Positions 45,480-56,003 of a stretch of 64,000 nt of DNA are shown piece after piece. Position numbers and translations under genes: made by a program. Source of the DNA: Sphingobacterium sp. ML3W (GTDB taxonomy: Bacteria; Bacteroidota; Bacteroidia; Sphingobacteriales; Sphingobacteriaceae); assembly GCF_029542085.1 (NCBI RefSeq), contig NZ_CP107036.1, positions 558,001 through 622,000 of the forward strand, in the 5' to 3' direction. Position 1 is the stretch's first letter; every line of letters starts with the position of its first letter. The notes under the pieces are model-generated. The model was not told the DNA's origin, made no database searches, and saw only the letters and a list, made by a program, of their open reading frames with translations.

Positions 45480-46999
45480 TTTTTGCGTTCTCCTTCCAAT
45501 AACTGTTTCAACTCAGTCACTTTTTCAGGATATTTAGCAGCAACGTTGTTTTTTTCTCCGATATCATTTTTGAGGTCGTATAATTGATCTTCGGGAAGAT
45601 TTCCTGTTTCTGTATCCGTCAATTTCATATAGGCGGTACCGTCGCTTGGCGCAATATATTTCCAATCGTCTTTAACAATAGCCAAGGTTTGTGCATGTTG
45701 GATCATCGTGCTACGTCCTTTGGGATCTTCGCCGGTTAAGGTTTTCAATAAGGCCTTGCTATCTTTTGCTTCATCAGCTTTTAATTTTACACCTACGAGC
45801 TGCGCACTTGTTGCCAACAGATCCATTTGACTGATCAATGCATTGGATACCTTACCTTTGGCCACCCCTTGTCCGCTGACGATAAAAGGTACACGTGTCC
45901 CTCCCTCAAAGATACTATATTTGCCACCTCTGAGCGGTCCTGCTGGCTGGTGTCCATTAAGCTGGGCCACGGCGCCGTCCACATAGCCGTCATCCAATAC
46001 CGGACCGTTGTCGCTACTGAAAATGATAATTGTGTTCTTGTCCATGCCCAGTAGCTGCAATTGTTGTTGAATCTGTCCGATTGTCCAATCCAATTGAAGA
46101 ATAGCATCTCCCCGGTAACCGAGCTTACTTTTGCCTCTGAATTGTGTGGCGGGCATACGTGGTACGTGGGGTTCCGTTAAACAGAAGTAGAGGAAGAATG
46201 GCTTATCCTGATGTTGTGAAATGAAATCTTGTGCTTTATGTAGAAAGGTTGTGGAAACTTCTTCGTCTACCCAGCGTGCACGTGTGCCGCCGCTCATGTA
46301 GCCAATCCGTCCGATGCCATTGACAATTGTCTGGTTGTGCCCTTGGCCGGGAGAGGATTGCATTTTGAGTAATTCGGGATGTTCTTTGCCCGTAGGATCA
46401 TTGCCTATTTTTTTCTCATAATCGACAAGGATGGGATCGTTTGCTTCAGCGGCGACAACCCGATCATTTTCTAAGAAAACGGTCGGAACCCGATCGGCCG
46501 TTGCAGGGAAGATAAATGAGTAATCAAAACCAACATCGTTAGGTCCGGGTTTGATGGCTGCATTCCAGTCTTTTTTGACCTCGCTGCCAAGTCCCATATG
46601 CCATTTACCGACAATTGCTGTTGCGTAGCCTGCATTTTTGAATACTTTGGGCAATGTGATTTTGTCTGTCGGTACTATCAGCTTGGCATCTCCGGGCAGG
46701 ATACCTGTACCCGTCTGGCGCCATGGATAGGTACCTGTCATCAAAGCAAAGCGAGATGGGGTACAGGTTGCGGAGGTACTATGTGCATTTGTAAAGCGCG
46801 TACCGCTGTGCGCCAATTTATCCAAGTTTGAGGTTTCAATCTGTTGGGCTCCATAGCTGCTCAAATCACCAAAGCCAAGATCATCCGCATAGATATAGAT
46901 AACGTTTGGTTTATTCAGTTTTTGTGCAAATGAAGTCAGCGGAAGTGTCATCGCCAGACTCAAAGAAAGTAGGATCGTAAGAGATAGGGTCTTTTTCAT
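45476..46999 (-). CDS. S1 family sulfatase (arylsulfatase)
   Basis: A secreted sulfatase of 507 residues with a signal peptide ending LTSFAQ. The formylglycine motif is CTPSRFALMTG with C79. Metal ligands are in YADDLGFGD and SSDNGPV. The Lys in VGKWHMG and the His in LTEPHVPR complete the site. I start it at the ATG at 46999, since the longer frame begins with TTG. It differs clearly from the next sulfatase, so the pair probably acts on different sulfate positions of the same glycan. It lies 54 bases after susD. Confidence 0.94.
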   Translation of the reverse strand: MKKTLSLTILLSLSLAMTLPLTSFAQKLNKPNVIYIYADDLGFGDLSSYGAQQIETSNLDKLAHSGTRFTNAHSTSATCTPSRFALMTGTYPWRQTGTGILPGDAKLIVPTDKITLPKVFKNAGYATAIVGKWHMGLGSEVKKDWNAAIKPGPNDVGFDYSFIFPATADRVPTVFLENDRVVAAEANDPILVDYEKKIGNDPTGKEHPELLKMQSSPGQGHNQTIVNGIGRIGYMSGGTRARWVDEEVSTTFLHKAQDFISQHQDKPFFLYFCLTEPHVPRMPATQFRGKSKLGYRGDAILQLDWTIGQIQQQLQLLGMDKNTIIIFSSDNGPVLDDGYVDGAVAQLNGHQPAGPLRGGKYSIFEGGTRVPFIVSGQGVAKGKVSNALISQMDLLATSAQLVGVKLKADEAKDSKALLKTLTGEDPKGRSTMIQHAQTLAIVKDDWKYIAPSDGTAYMKLTDTETGNLPEDQLYDLKNDIGEKNNVAAKYPEKVTELKQLLEGERKK

Positions 47000-47053
47000 A
47001 TTGTGCAAATACGTTGATCGGGTGTCGTCTTTTTGTTGACGACACCCAATATA

Positions 47054-48709
47054 CTATTTTAAATTTGGATTGATATCAATTTCACTTTGGGGGATCGGCC
47101 AGTGATTATCCTGGCCTGCTCTGAAGGACTTTTTGGTTACATACCAGCGACTATAATTGTCTCTGCTACTACCTGTTTTCACGCGGATATTTTTGGCATC
47201 GGGAAATGCGGCACCATAGAAATCACCATTTAAAACATCTTTGGCTGTATCCCAACGCAAGAGATCCCAATAGCGGATACCTTCTAAGGCTAGTTCCACA
47301 CGTCTTTCATTGCGTAATGCCGTCTGGACTGTAGTTGCGTTTGCGACAGCGATAGGAGGCATATTGACACTGGCACGTCGGCGAACTGCATTGATGGTTT
47401 TATCCAGCAGTTCGGTCGTCAAGGGATCACCATTTTCGAGTTTGGCTTCTAGGTAGCTCAATAGCACCTCGGCATAGCGAATAATAGGAAGATCTGTTCC
47501 GGAATTCTGTAAATTACCGCTAAAATTTTCAGCGTTAAATTTACGAAGACCATAACCCGTGCGTGTTGCTTGCTTGGTGGTTGTGAGCTGGTCAATGGAC
47601 AGGGTTGAATCTGGATGCGAGATATACCGGAGATTTTTGAAACGGTCCCCGTTGCTGATGACAGTGAATCCTAGTCTAGGATCCCGATTTTGGGTAATAT
47701 TCTGTGCGTTATATCGGGGATCAGTATAGGAAAAAGGAGTTCCATCCGCAAAGGTATAGCTCTCCACTAAGCTTCCCAATGGACAATGGAGATGCCAGCC
47801 ACCGGCTATTGCTGGAAAATTATGTTGAAACATACCATTTCCGGCAAGGTCTACAAGGTATTGTGTCGCAAAAATGATTTCTTTACTGGATTCATTACTG
47901 CCATCAAAAAGACTTGTATAGTTGGGATCAATACTATTTTCATTGGCATTGATGATATTTTCGTAGGTCTTAATTGCTGCGGCGTAAGATTTTTCGGCTA
48001 ATTGTAGACGCCCCAGAAATGCATAAGCGGCTTGTTTCGTCGCGCGACCCCGTTCTGCTGCGGGTAATTTACCGTAGCTTGGAAGATCATTTGCAGCTTC
48101 CTGCAACTCACGTTCGACAAAGGCAACCAATTCCTGTTTTTTGTTTTTGATGACATGATTGGCTTCGTCGGGTGTTAATGTTTTGGTCACCAATGGGGCA
48201 TCCCCCCAATACTGTGATAGGTAGAAGTATTGACAGGCGCGAATAAAACGTGCTTCAGCCTTAAAGCGGGTCAGAAGTTCGGGTGAAATCGGTGTTTTAT
48301 CTACGTTCTCTAAAAAGAAATTCGCACGGGCGATCCGTTTGTAGGAGAGCGTCCAATAGTCAGACAGTATACCGATATTATTGGTGAGTGTGCCATCGGA
48401 CAATTTATTGAAGGCTGAATTATCTCCGCGGCGGTCATAGGCATTATCAGAGGCAAACTCAAGGTATAGCAAACCATGGTAGGACCACCAGTCTGAGGGG
48501 CTAAACTCGGCCTGGCTATTCATCTGTATTTCACCTTTGTAAAGGCCTGTGATTGCAAGCCGTGCATTAGTCTCGCTGCTCCAGAATGTATCATTGGCAA
48601 ATCTATCCAGCGGGTTTGTATCCAATTGTTTTTTGCAGCTTATGGTTAGACTGGAGGCAAAAAATATACAAAGGACCAGTTTTATATTTTTATAGGTTAT
48701 ACGTTTCAT
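47054..48709 (-). CDS. SusD/RagB-family glycan-binding lipoprotein
   Basis: The outer-membrane partner of SusC: an alpha-helical, TPR-containing lid that binds the ligand before import. The 551-residue protein has a lipobox ending LTISC, the typical early motif KQLDTNPLDRFANDTFW, the central FIRACQYFYLSQYWGDAPLV, and the C-terminal RNERRVELALEGIRYWDLLRW with PIPQSEIDINPNL. It starts 20 bases after the end of susC. No damage is seen here, unlike in susC. Confidence 0.94.
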   Translation of the reverse strand: MKRITYKNIKLVLCIFFASSLTISCKKQLDTNPLDRFANDTFWSSETNARLAITGLYKGEIQMNSQAEFSPSDWWSYHGLLYLEFASDNAYDRRGDNSAFNKLSDGTLTNNIGILSDYWTLSYKRIARANFFLENVDKTPISPELLTRFKAEARFIRACQYFYLSQYWGDAPLVTKTLTPDEANHVIKNKKQELVAFVERELQEAANDLPSYGKLPAAERGRATKQAAYAFLGRLQLAEKSYAAAIKTYENIINANENSIDPNYTSLFDGSNESSKEIIFATQYLVDLAGNGMFQHNFPAIAGGWHLHCPLGSLVESYTFADGTPFSYTDPRYNAQNITQNRDPRLGFTVISNGDRFKNLRYISHPDSTLSIDQLTTTKQATRTGYGLRKFNAENFSGNLQNSGTDLPIIRYAEVLLSYLEAKLENGDPLTTELLDKTINAVRRRASVNMPPIAVANATTVQTALRNERRVELALEGIRYWDLLRWDTAKDVLNGDFYGAAFPDAKNIRVKTGSSRDNYSRWYVTKKSFRAGQDNHWPIPQSEIDINPNLK

Positions 48710-48728
48710 GTTATGGTTATGAATTGAT

Positions 48729-51700
48729 TTAAAAACTAAGATTTACGCCGAACGTGAAATTGCGCATAATGGGGTAGTATGCCCCACTTGAATTGATCTC
48801 CGGATCCCAACCTTTTCTATAATTGCTGCTTGTAAATATATTCTCAGCATTTGCATAAATGAATGCGTAAGCCTGACAATTTCCATTTAGTAAGAAGGTT
48901 TTTGGGAATGGCATAACCCAATTGTACATTTTTTAAACGGATATAGCTGGCATTCAACAACCAATAGTCCGATAATTGTGTATTGGGGCTTCCGGTATTT
49001 GGTAATTGTTCAAATCTTGGGTACACGGCATTTCGATCCGGATTTGCGGTAGTCCATCGGCCATCTGCTTGCCAACGTTGGATATTCCCATTTTGGTTTA
49101 GTGCAAATCCAGCATAGTTATTTAATAAACCCTGTACACCACTTACACCCTGGAGTAGGAGACCAAGGTCAAAGCCCTTGTAATTAAATCCAAGATTTAT
49201 TCCATAGGTATATTTTGGGATACGGGATCCGATAACCGTTCCGTCATAAGTTGCATCCACCTTACCATCAGGGACACCGTCCGGTCCACTGATATCCTTG
49301 TATCGGATATCGCCAGGTTGTGACTGTGGATTAATACTTTTTTGATCAGCCCAAGATGTCACATCAGCAGCATCAACAAATAAACCGTCGGTCTGATAGC
49401 CATAATAAGCCTGTATCGGATAGCCGATAAACAAATCGGATCCATTACCAACCATACCGTTGGCCTGGTTGATATTACCAATCCCCAAATCGACCACCTT
49501 ATTCTTGACTGTGGAGAAGTTCAGATTGACGTTATAGGAGAATTCATTGATCTTATTTTGATGACCTAAAGTAAATTCCCAGCCAGTATTTCTAAGTTTT
49601 CCAGAGTTTTGTATACCAACTTCAAAGCCTAATACCTTTGATACGCTAGAGTTGGGGCTGACTAAAATATCGTAGGTAAAACGATTATAATAGGTGCTGC
49701 TAAAGGTCAATAGATTTTTAAATAATGCGATTTCGAGCCCGGCATCGGATGTTCGGGTGGATTCCCAGCGTAAGTTTGGGTCTACAATCTTTACACGGGC
49801 TACTCCAGGTGATATACTATTTCCGAAAGGATAATTGTACCCCGTATTCAAGATATTTTGGTAGGGATAATTTGACACTACTCTTGAGGTAAGATTCTCC
49901 ACAATGTTTTGATTACCTAAAATACCATAAGAACCTTTTAATTTTAGCTCAGTAATCCAGTCGAATTTGTCTTTTATAAATGATTCTTCACTGATCAACC
50001 AACCCGCAGCAAGTGAAGGAAAAATAGCATACCGTTTACTTGTAGGAAAGCGGGATGAACCATCGTATCGAATCACACCTTCTAAGAGGTATTTTTTTGC
50101 GTAATTGTACTGAACTCGGCCAAAAAGCGATTCCAATGCCCATTCGGTTGCCGAACCCGAGTTGGTTTGTCCATCTGGCGAACCAATATTTAATTCTGTA
50201 AGCTCATTGCTCGGGAAGTTTTGACGATATGCGGTAAGTCCTTCACTATAACCTTTTTCAAAGGAATAACCGGCAAGGATTTTAACAGAATGGTCGTTGA
50301 ATGATTTGGTATAATCGGCTAATGCCTGAAAGGTTTTATATGTCGTATAGGGGGCGCTCTGTTCTAGTGTAGAAGGAGCAAGGGTAATGGAGCTATTAAT
50401 GCGCTGTGCTGCACGAAACAGTTTGGAACGACCATTGGTCTGGGTATAACCACCAATTGCCGAGAGTGTCAGATCCGAAATTGGATTCCAGTCAAAGCGT
50501 GCATTTCCGGAGATATCGGACACTTTCTCTCTGTAAAATGATTCGCTTTCAAGAAAAGAGACTGGTGTTCCTTTTAGGTTATTTCCGGCTCCCCAGTCGC
50601 CATTGCTCATACGGATCGGAAATGTTGCGGGATAACGGATAACCTGGGAGATAATATCAGTCATTCGCCAAAAATCAAGTGTTGCCGGTGCTGCGGGTTC
50701 GTCGGTGTCGGTCTGTATCGCCGATACTCTTGTCGTTAATTTAAGTTTATCACTCAACTTGGAAATCAGATTGAGTCGAACATTGTATTTATTAAAGTTG
50801 TTTTTGATGACAATACCTTTCTGATTGAGGAATCCGGCAGATAGGGTATACTGTATCTTTTCGGTTGTATTGGAAATATTCAGGTTATGTCCGGTCTGGG
50901 CCGCCTGCGATTTAAATGTGCTACCAATATAATCGCTGTTGGGGTAATTGTCCAGATCGGTTCCGTCCTTATATTTCTGAATTTGTTCTTCAGTATAACC
51001 ACCACCGCCGGTTGTGGTTTCATTGATGAGGCTGGCATATTCCCAGGAGTTGACAAACTCGGGAAAGGCGGTTGGTTTTTGAATGCCAAAATATCCGCTA
51101 TAATTAACGGCTAATTTTCCGGCTGTTGACCCTGTTTTGGTGGTGATCAGAATAACACCATTGGCGGCTCTGGCACCATATATTGCTGCTGATGAGGCAT
51201 CTTTCAAAACAGAGATGGAGGCTACATCATTGGGGTCGATATCATTGAATGAACTGGTTGGAATACCATCGACCAGTATAAAGGCATCGGTGGTGGCACC
51301 GAAGGAGCCTACACCTCTGATCTGTATGCTATTGTTGGCCGCACCGGGTTGCCCCGAACGTTGGATCACTGTCACACCAGGCATCTGTCCCGTTAGTGCC
51401 TGCGCAAGTTGGGGAGCCGTTCGTTTGGCAAGCTGCTTACCATCAATCTGCGAGACCGAACCGATCAATTCCTTTTTTTTCGTAGCGCCATAACCCACGA
51501 TCACCACCTCTTCCAAGGCGTCAATCTGTTGATTAAGCGTAATATCAAGATAGATTTGTGTATTTAAGGGAATTTCTTTCTGTTGAAATCCAATCATCTT
51601 AACAACAAGTATGGCATTGGGATCATTGACATCCAGCTGAAAATTTCCGCTGGCATCTGTTGTGGTCGCTTTGCTTGTTCCTTTGAGTGTAATTGTCGCT

Positions 51701-52164
51701 CCAGAGATTGGTTGCCCTTGGCTGTCATGGACATTTCCCTTTACGGTCCTTGTCTGCAACATAAACGCATAGTTTGCTGGACTAATGACAGCTGAGTTAT
51801 TTGCTTTTACTGCGGTGACGACAAGCATATTGTCTTTGAAACTCCAGCTAATGGGTTTGTCTTTCAACAGTACTGACATCGCTTTTTCTAAAGGCATATT
51901 CTTTACATGCCCCTCAATTTTTATTTCGGCGAGCTCCTTACCATTTAACAGAAAGGGAACACCGCTCTGCTTTTGGATGGTTCGCAGAACCTGTATAAGC
52001 GATGTTTTGTTTGCATCTATGGTAATAGATTGTGCGTATCCAGCTGCTGAGAGTTTGACAACACATGCAAGCGTAAAAAAGGCGCTAAGCTTCATTTTGG
52101 TCTTCCATTGTTTGGGTATGTCCATAGCGATAGGTTTTCTATGAACAAGAAATTTAAAATTCAT
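48729..52164 (-). pseudogene. SusC/RagA TonB-dependent transporter with STN domain, frameshifted
   Basis: An outer-membrane transporter of about 1140 residues. It has a signal peptide (ending SAAGYAQ), an STN domain (about 45-110, the part that signals to FecR), a carboxypeptidase-like domain (VKGNVHDSQGQPISGATI), a plug and a barrel. The open frame from 52164 stops at 48844 after LSGLRIHLCKC. The expected C-terminus, YANAENIFTSSN through NFTFGVNLSF, continues in another frame to a stop at 48729. The break is at a tandem CATTCATT (plus strand 48858-48865). Removing one CATT restores R-I-Y-A-N-A-E. The gene is therefore broken, recently duplicated by slippage, or misassembled. Confidence 0.85.
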
Positions 52165-52351
52165 AAATTTGTTGAATTAGGGATATAATCTGTTTGTAAA
52201 CTGATTGAGTGAATCGGTCAAAAATGGAGATCGCTAATGTATTGGCCGATTAATGTTGGAAGCATTATTCGGCTTTTTTTTAGCGGCTCTGATTAGCTTC
52301 GTTAAGTTGGCTTTTTCATCTATATAATTTAGTTTTTGGTTATATAATGGG

Positions 52352-53524
52352 TTAATTGGATACGATGAGCTTACGAACACCATCTTCCTGGATCAATTCA
52401 AACTGGATATTACTTCTTTTTAAAATTTTCAATACCTCGGATAAACTTTTAGTCCGCTGAATTTCACCGTATAAATAGGTCTCTTTGATGTTATTTTTAT
52501 AAATAATCTGGAGATCATACCATTGACCAATCACCTGTAGGGCGGTATGGAGGTCTGTCTCATTGAAATAGAATTTATTGTCAATCCAGGCAATGTAATT
52601 GTATGGGTCTACGCTTTTTTGTGAAAGGCGTCCCGATGACAGGGTGGCCTGTTGATTGGGTTTGAGCTGTATTTGCTGCCCATTGGCTGATAAATTGATC
52701 GAACCTTCGACAAGTGTCGTACTGCTTTTTTGTTTTGAATAGGTATTGACATTAAATTCGGTACCTGTTACTTCAATCAATTGACCATTGGACTTTACAC
52801 GGAAGGGAACTTTTTTATTTTTAGCGATTTTAAAGTAAGCTTCCCCATCCACTTCAACCAGTCTCTGGTCTTGTGCGAATTGTAGGGGGTATTTGAATGA
52901 TGTCTTTGCATTAAGAGTAACCTCGGATCCATCTGCCAAGGTAATTTGCAGCATGCTTCCAGCTGCTGTATTGACGGTCGCAATCAAATCTGTATTGGGA
53001 ACTATTGATTGAATAAGACTGCCATCGGCATATTTCAAGCCACCAGATGTGATCAATGCGCCTTTTCCATTGTCCAGTTGGATTACTTTTCCGTTCGAGA
53101 GCCGTATTTCAGCATGATTATTCGGTAATTCGACATCATGTAGGACGATTCTGTTGGTATTGGGCGCCGAAGGCTTCCAAACAAATTGATAGATTAATCC
53201 TGCGAGAACAATACAAAATAAGGCCGCAGCATAAGGTATAAGTCGCCTGATCCTGTTGATACGAATAGGTTTCTCTTGTGTATGGATCGTTGCCAGGGTT
53301 TTTGTTTTGAGGCGTTCAGACCAATCTGTCGCATCTGATTCCTCCAGTGAGATCCGCTGTCTCAAATCCCGTACAAGATCTTCTTTTTGCAACAGATCAT
53401 CAAGATAAATGCCATGCGTAGGGGATTCGGCTAACCAGGAGGACAGCGCATTTTTTTCCATAGGCGATAAATTGCCCTTTATGCATTTTACAATCAGTTG
53501 CTTGATATCTTCTGTTAGCCTCAT
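52352..53524 (-). CDS. FecR-family anti-sigma factor
   Basis: A 390-residue inner-membrane regulator that holds an ECF sigma factor in the cytoplasm and receives the signal from the STN domain of a SusC/FecA transducer. It has a short N-terminal cytoplasmic domain (about 1-85), one membrane helix (PYAAALFCIVLAGLIYQF), a FecR domain (about 150-250, with TVNTAAGSMLQITLADGSEV) and a DUF4974 domain at the C-terminus. It is placed 187 bases before susC. No sigma gene precedes it. The nearest is at 43188, at the other end of the locus. Confidence 0.93.
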   Translation of the reverse strand: MRLTEDIKQLIVKCIKGNLSPMEKNALSSWLAESPTHGIYLDDLLQKEDLVRDLRQRISLEESDATDWSERLKTKTLATIHTQEKPIRINRIRRLIPYAAALFCIVLAGLIYQFVWKPSAPNTNRIVLHDVELPNNHAEIRLSNGKVIQLDNGKGALITSGGLKYADGSLIQSIVPNTDLIATVNTAAGSMLQITLADGSEVTLNAKTSFKYPLQFAQDQRLVEVDGEAYFKIAKNKKVPFRVKSNGQLIEVTGTEFNVNTYSKQKSSTTLVEGSINLSANGQQIQLKPNQQATLSSGRLSQKSVDPYNYIAWIDNKFYFNETDLHTALQVIGQWYDLQIIYKNNIKETYLYGEIQRTKSLSEVLKILKRSNIQFELIQEDGVRKLIVSN

Positions 53525-53595
53525 GGTTTATAATTTTAGATAGATACGTAGCATGGAGAGGAAATCTTAGTAAAAAAATAAAAAAATTGTATTAA

Positions 53596-53612
53596 CTGTT
53601 CGAATAGAACAG
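53596..53612. promoter_or_regulatory. Small dyad upstream of FecR
   Basis: CTGTTC-GAATA-GAACAG, a 6-bp dyad with a five-base spacer, lies about 72 bases before the FecR start. It could be an operator, but only one copy is seen and no regulator is assigned. Confidence 0.3.
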
Positions 53613-53780
53613 ATCTTGTCTGCAAATAGTTAAATATGAGTTCTGTATCTGCGAATGTTTGTTGTTGCTTTTTAATTTTTGGATTAGTTTGCACCTTTAG
53701 GAACAGTTTATCTTTTGTACCAATCTGTTGTTCTAAAGGATAAAGAACAAAAGCATACATAAAAGGGGTATGAACGTAGA

Positions 53781-54197
53781 ATGAAAAAACAATTGGCTTA
53801 TATTTTCTTAAGAATTACAGGTTTCAGTGTCTTGACAACCTTTATCTTGACGGCGATACTTCAGGCTAATAATGAAGCTGCAAAACGGGCCCGTTGCTAT
53901 ATGCCTTTGTTTACTGAATTGCTGTTATCATTTAGTGTTCTGTGCATTTGCCTGCTTACATTGGGGATCTTTTTGAATAGCAATCCGCGCTTTAGAAGCA
54001 GCCGCCTTCGTGTAATCTTATCCTTTACCTTGTTGCCTTTTGCGGCAATTGTGCTATTTACCTATCTTCTTATCGTGGCGGATGGTATGCCAAGTTTATT
54101 CGGACTCTTACATATACTAGCCACATTGGTACCGGTCTGTGGTTTGATTTTATGGGAACATTATAAATTTAATAGATCATTAAGCAAAGGAAACTGA
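53781..54197 (+). CDS. Small membrane protein of unknown function
   Basis: A 138-residue protein with four predicted membrane helices (about residues 8-28, 43-66, 76-100 and 108-126) and short polar ends. No family was recognised. It reads away from the FecR gene, and a long hairpin follows its stop, so it appears to be a single-gene unit. An ATG 10 bases upstream (53771) is in another frame. Confidence 0.7.
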   Translation: MKKQLAYIFLRITGFSVLTTFILTAILQANNEAAKRARCYMPLFTELLLSFSVLCICLLTLGIFLNSNPRFRSSRLRVILSFTLLPFAAIVLFTYLLIVADGMPSLFGLLHILATLVPVCGLILWEHYKFNRSLSKGN

Positions 54198-54256
54198 AAG
54201 AGGTCCTTTATGTGATCATCTTGAGGTAACAACATAGAGGACCTTTCAGTATTTTT
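54191..54256 (+). terminator. Terminator between membrane-protein gene and EamA gene
   Basis: AACTGAAAG and GGTCCTTTATGT pair with ACATAGAGGACC and CTTTCAGT (bulged stem), followed by ATTTTT. It lies between convergent genes and touches the EamA stop codon. Confidence 0.8.
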
Positions 54257-55124
54257 AATTTCGGAGATTGATAAGGGTAACAGCGACTAGGATAAGTAAT
54301 ATACCTGCCCACTGAATTCCATAAACAGCCTCATGGAGTATCAAAACTGCGGAGATGGTGGAGACGGGAATCTCCAGGCTTGAGATGATATTTCCCAAAG
54401 CGATACCGGTCTTAGGGATTCCTCGGGTAAAGAATAGCGGTGGTAGAATTGTGCCAAACAAAGCAATGATCAATCCCCAGGGTAGGGCACGTAGTGTCAT
54501 TTGTTGGACGATATGTACATTCCAGAAAACGATGATCAGGAGAAGTCCTCCAAGTACTAAAAACTGGCTTCGAACAGGACTCGGCAGCTGATTGGCGATA
54601 TTGCTGGATGAAAAAATGGCAACAGCATAACTGATACCGGCACCGAATCCCAATAAAAGACCTCTACCGTCCAAGATCTTTGTTTCCTGAAAGATATTGG
54701 TTGAAAGAGCTGTTCCCAACAGTACAATAAGGACTCCCATAATCTTTGCTCTTGAGGGAATTTGTTTCCTGATCAGCGCTTCGACGATTAGACTTATCCA
54801 AATAGATTGCATGAGTAGAATAATTCCCACAGATACAGGGATATATTGTATGGCAAGGTAATACAACGTTGAGGTCAGGCCCAGTGATGTTCCCCAGGCA
54901 ATTAGTTTTAATTTTGCAGCAAAGCTTGGTGGTTGTGGTACTGTTTTTTTTGATTGGGAAAAATAATTGAAAACCAGTAGAAATAGAAAGCCGATCAAGA
55001 ATTGCAAGAAGGTCAATACACTAGTATGGATATCCAGTTGATTGGCGAATTTGACTATGGTCGCTAATAGGCCGTAGCTGCAAGCACCAGCGGCAACGTA
55101 GAGAATAGATTTATAATCCTTCAT
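54255..55124 (-). CDS. EamA/DMT-superfamily transporter
   Basis: A ten-helix inner-membrane permease (289 residues) of the drug/metabolite transporter superfamily with two EamA repeats (about 1-140 and 150-289). Family members export amino acids, metabolites or drugs. The substrate here is unknown. The ATG at 55124 (MKDYKSILYV) is preferred over an in-frame TTG at 55130. Its start overlaps the end of the esterase gene by 14 bases, so the two are translationally coupled. Confidence 0.9.
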   Translation of the reverse strand: MKDYKSILYVAAGACSYGLLATIVKFANQLDIHTSVLTFLQFLIGFLFLLVFNYFSQSKKTVPQPPSFAAKLKLIAWGTSLGLTSTLYYLAIQYIPVSVGIILLMQSIWISLIVEALIRKQIPSRAKIMGVLIVLLGTALSTNIFQETKILDGRGLLLGFGAGISYAVAIFSSSNIANQLPSPVRSQFLVLGGLLLIIVFWNVHIVQQMTLRALPWGLIIALFGTILPPLFFTRGIPKTGIALGNIISSLEIPVSTISAVLILHEAVYGIQWAGILLILVAVTLINLRN

Positions 55125-55929
55125 AGCCAAAATACTGATGAAATAAGACCAATTGATTGGCTAGAGATTTGCTCCAATAAGCGGTATCGTGTCCACCCGG
55201 AGACTCGATATAAAGATGTTCAATATTTTGTGCAGTTAACTGCTGGTGTAGCGATCGGTTCATCTCCAGCATTTGGACATCTTCGGTTCCACAATCCAAA
55301 ATATAATGTTGCCCGCTATGGGCCATTTTATCCACGTTGTTATAGATCCGAAAACTTGGAGACAAATCTTTTAGTTCCCCAAGCACCCTGTTCACTTGGT
55401 AGCCTTGATATCCTTTCCCAAAGCGATTAAAGTCAATGGCACCACAGGAGCTTCCGACAATGGAAAAGATCTGGGGATAGGCAACACCGATATGTAATGC
55501 ACCATATCCGCCCATACTCCATCCGAGCAAACCCCGCGAAGTTTTATTTGCCTGTGTGGGGTAGTTGTGATCGATATAGCCAACCAGCTCCTCTGCGATA
55601 AATGTTGTGTATTGTTGCTGTGTATCAATAGGGCTATCCACATACCAGGAGTTATAATTTCCATCTGGAATAATATAAATCGTTTGGAAAGCCGCCGCCT
55701 TTTGGGATAGAGCTGGAATATCCTGTTCGATCGTTCTTGTGGGGTTGCCACTATAACCATGGAGAATATAAACGGTTCTATAGCGAACACCTTCCTGGAT
55801 TTCAGGTGTTACGATGATGGCATCAATATTTTTGTGCATCTTGGTGCTGTAGACTTGCTGATGGACGATATGCTGTGCATCTACCGAAAGGAAGAGTGCC
55901 AGGAAAAGAAGGGTGAATACTATTTTCAT
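55111..55929 (-). CDS. Secreted alpha/beta-hydrolase esterase (esterase D / feruloyl-esterase-like)
   Basis: A 272-residue exported hydrolase (signal peptide MKIVFTLLFLALFLSVDAQ) of the putative-esterase family. The nucleophile elbow is GWSMGGYGAL, the oxyanion region is YILHGYSGN, an acid residue lies in LDCGTEDVQM, and the His is in SPGGHDTAYW. Such enzymes cleave acyl or feruloyl esters, S-formylglutathione or mycolyl-like esters. The exact substrate is unknown. It is the first gene of a two-gene unit with the EamA transporter. Confidence 0.88.
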   Translation of the reverse strand: MKIVFTLLFLALFLSVDAQHIVHQQVYSTKMHKNIDAIIVTPEIQEGVRYRTVYILHGYSGNPTRTIEQDIPALSQKAAAFQTIYIIPDGNYNSWYVDSPIDTQQQYTTFIAEELVGYIDHNYPTQANKTSRGLLGWSMGGYGALHIGVAYPQIFSIVGSSCGAIDFNRFGKGYQGYQVNRVLGELKDLSPSFRIYNNVDKMAHSGQHYILDCGTEDVQMLEMNRSLHQQLTAQNIEHLYIESPGGHDTAYWSKSLANQLVLFHQYFGYEGL

Positions 55930-56003
55930 TGCTTAAGAATTTATTGTTACACTGCAAAATTCTCAAGGATATAGTTAGAAAACATGTACAAATGTTGACG
56001 GAA

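Noticed and set aside
53536..53760. 74-codon minus-strand frame before FecR, considered as a sigma factor remnant
   Set aside because: It has no sigma region 2 or 4 motifs and is rich in Gln/Phe from AT-rich DNA.
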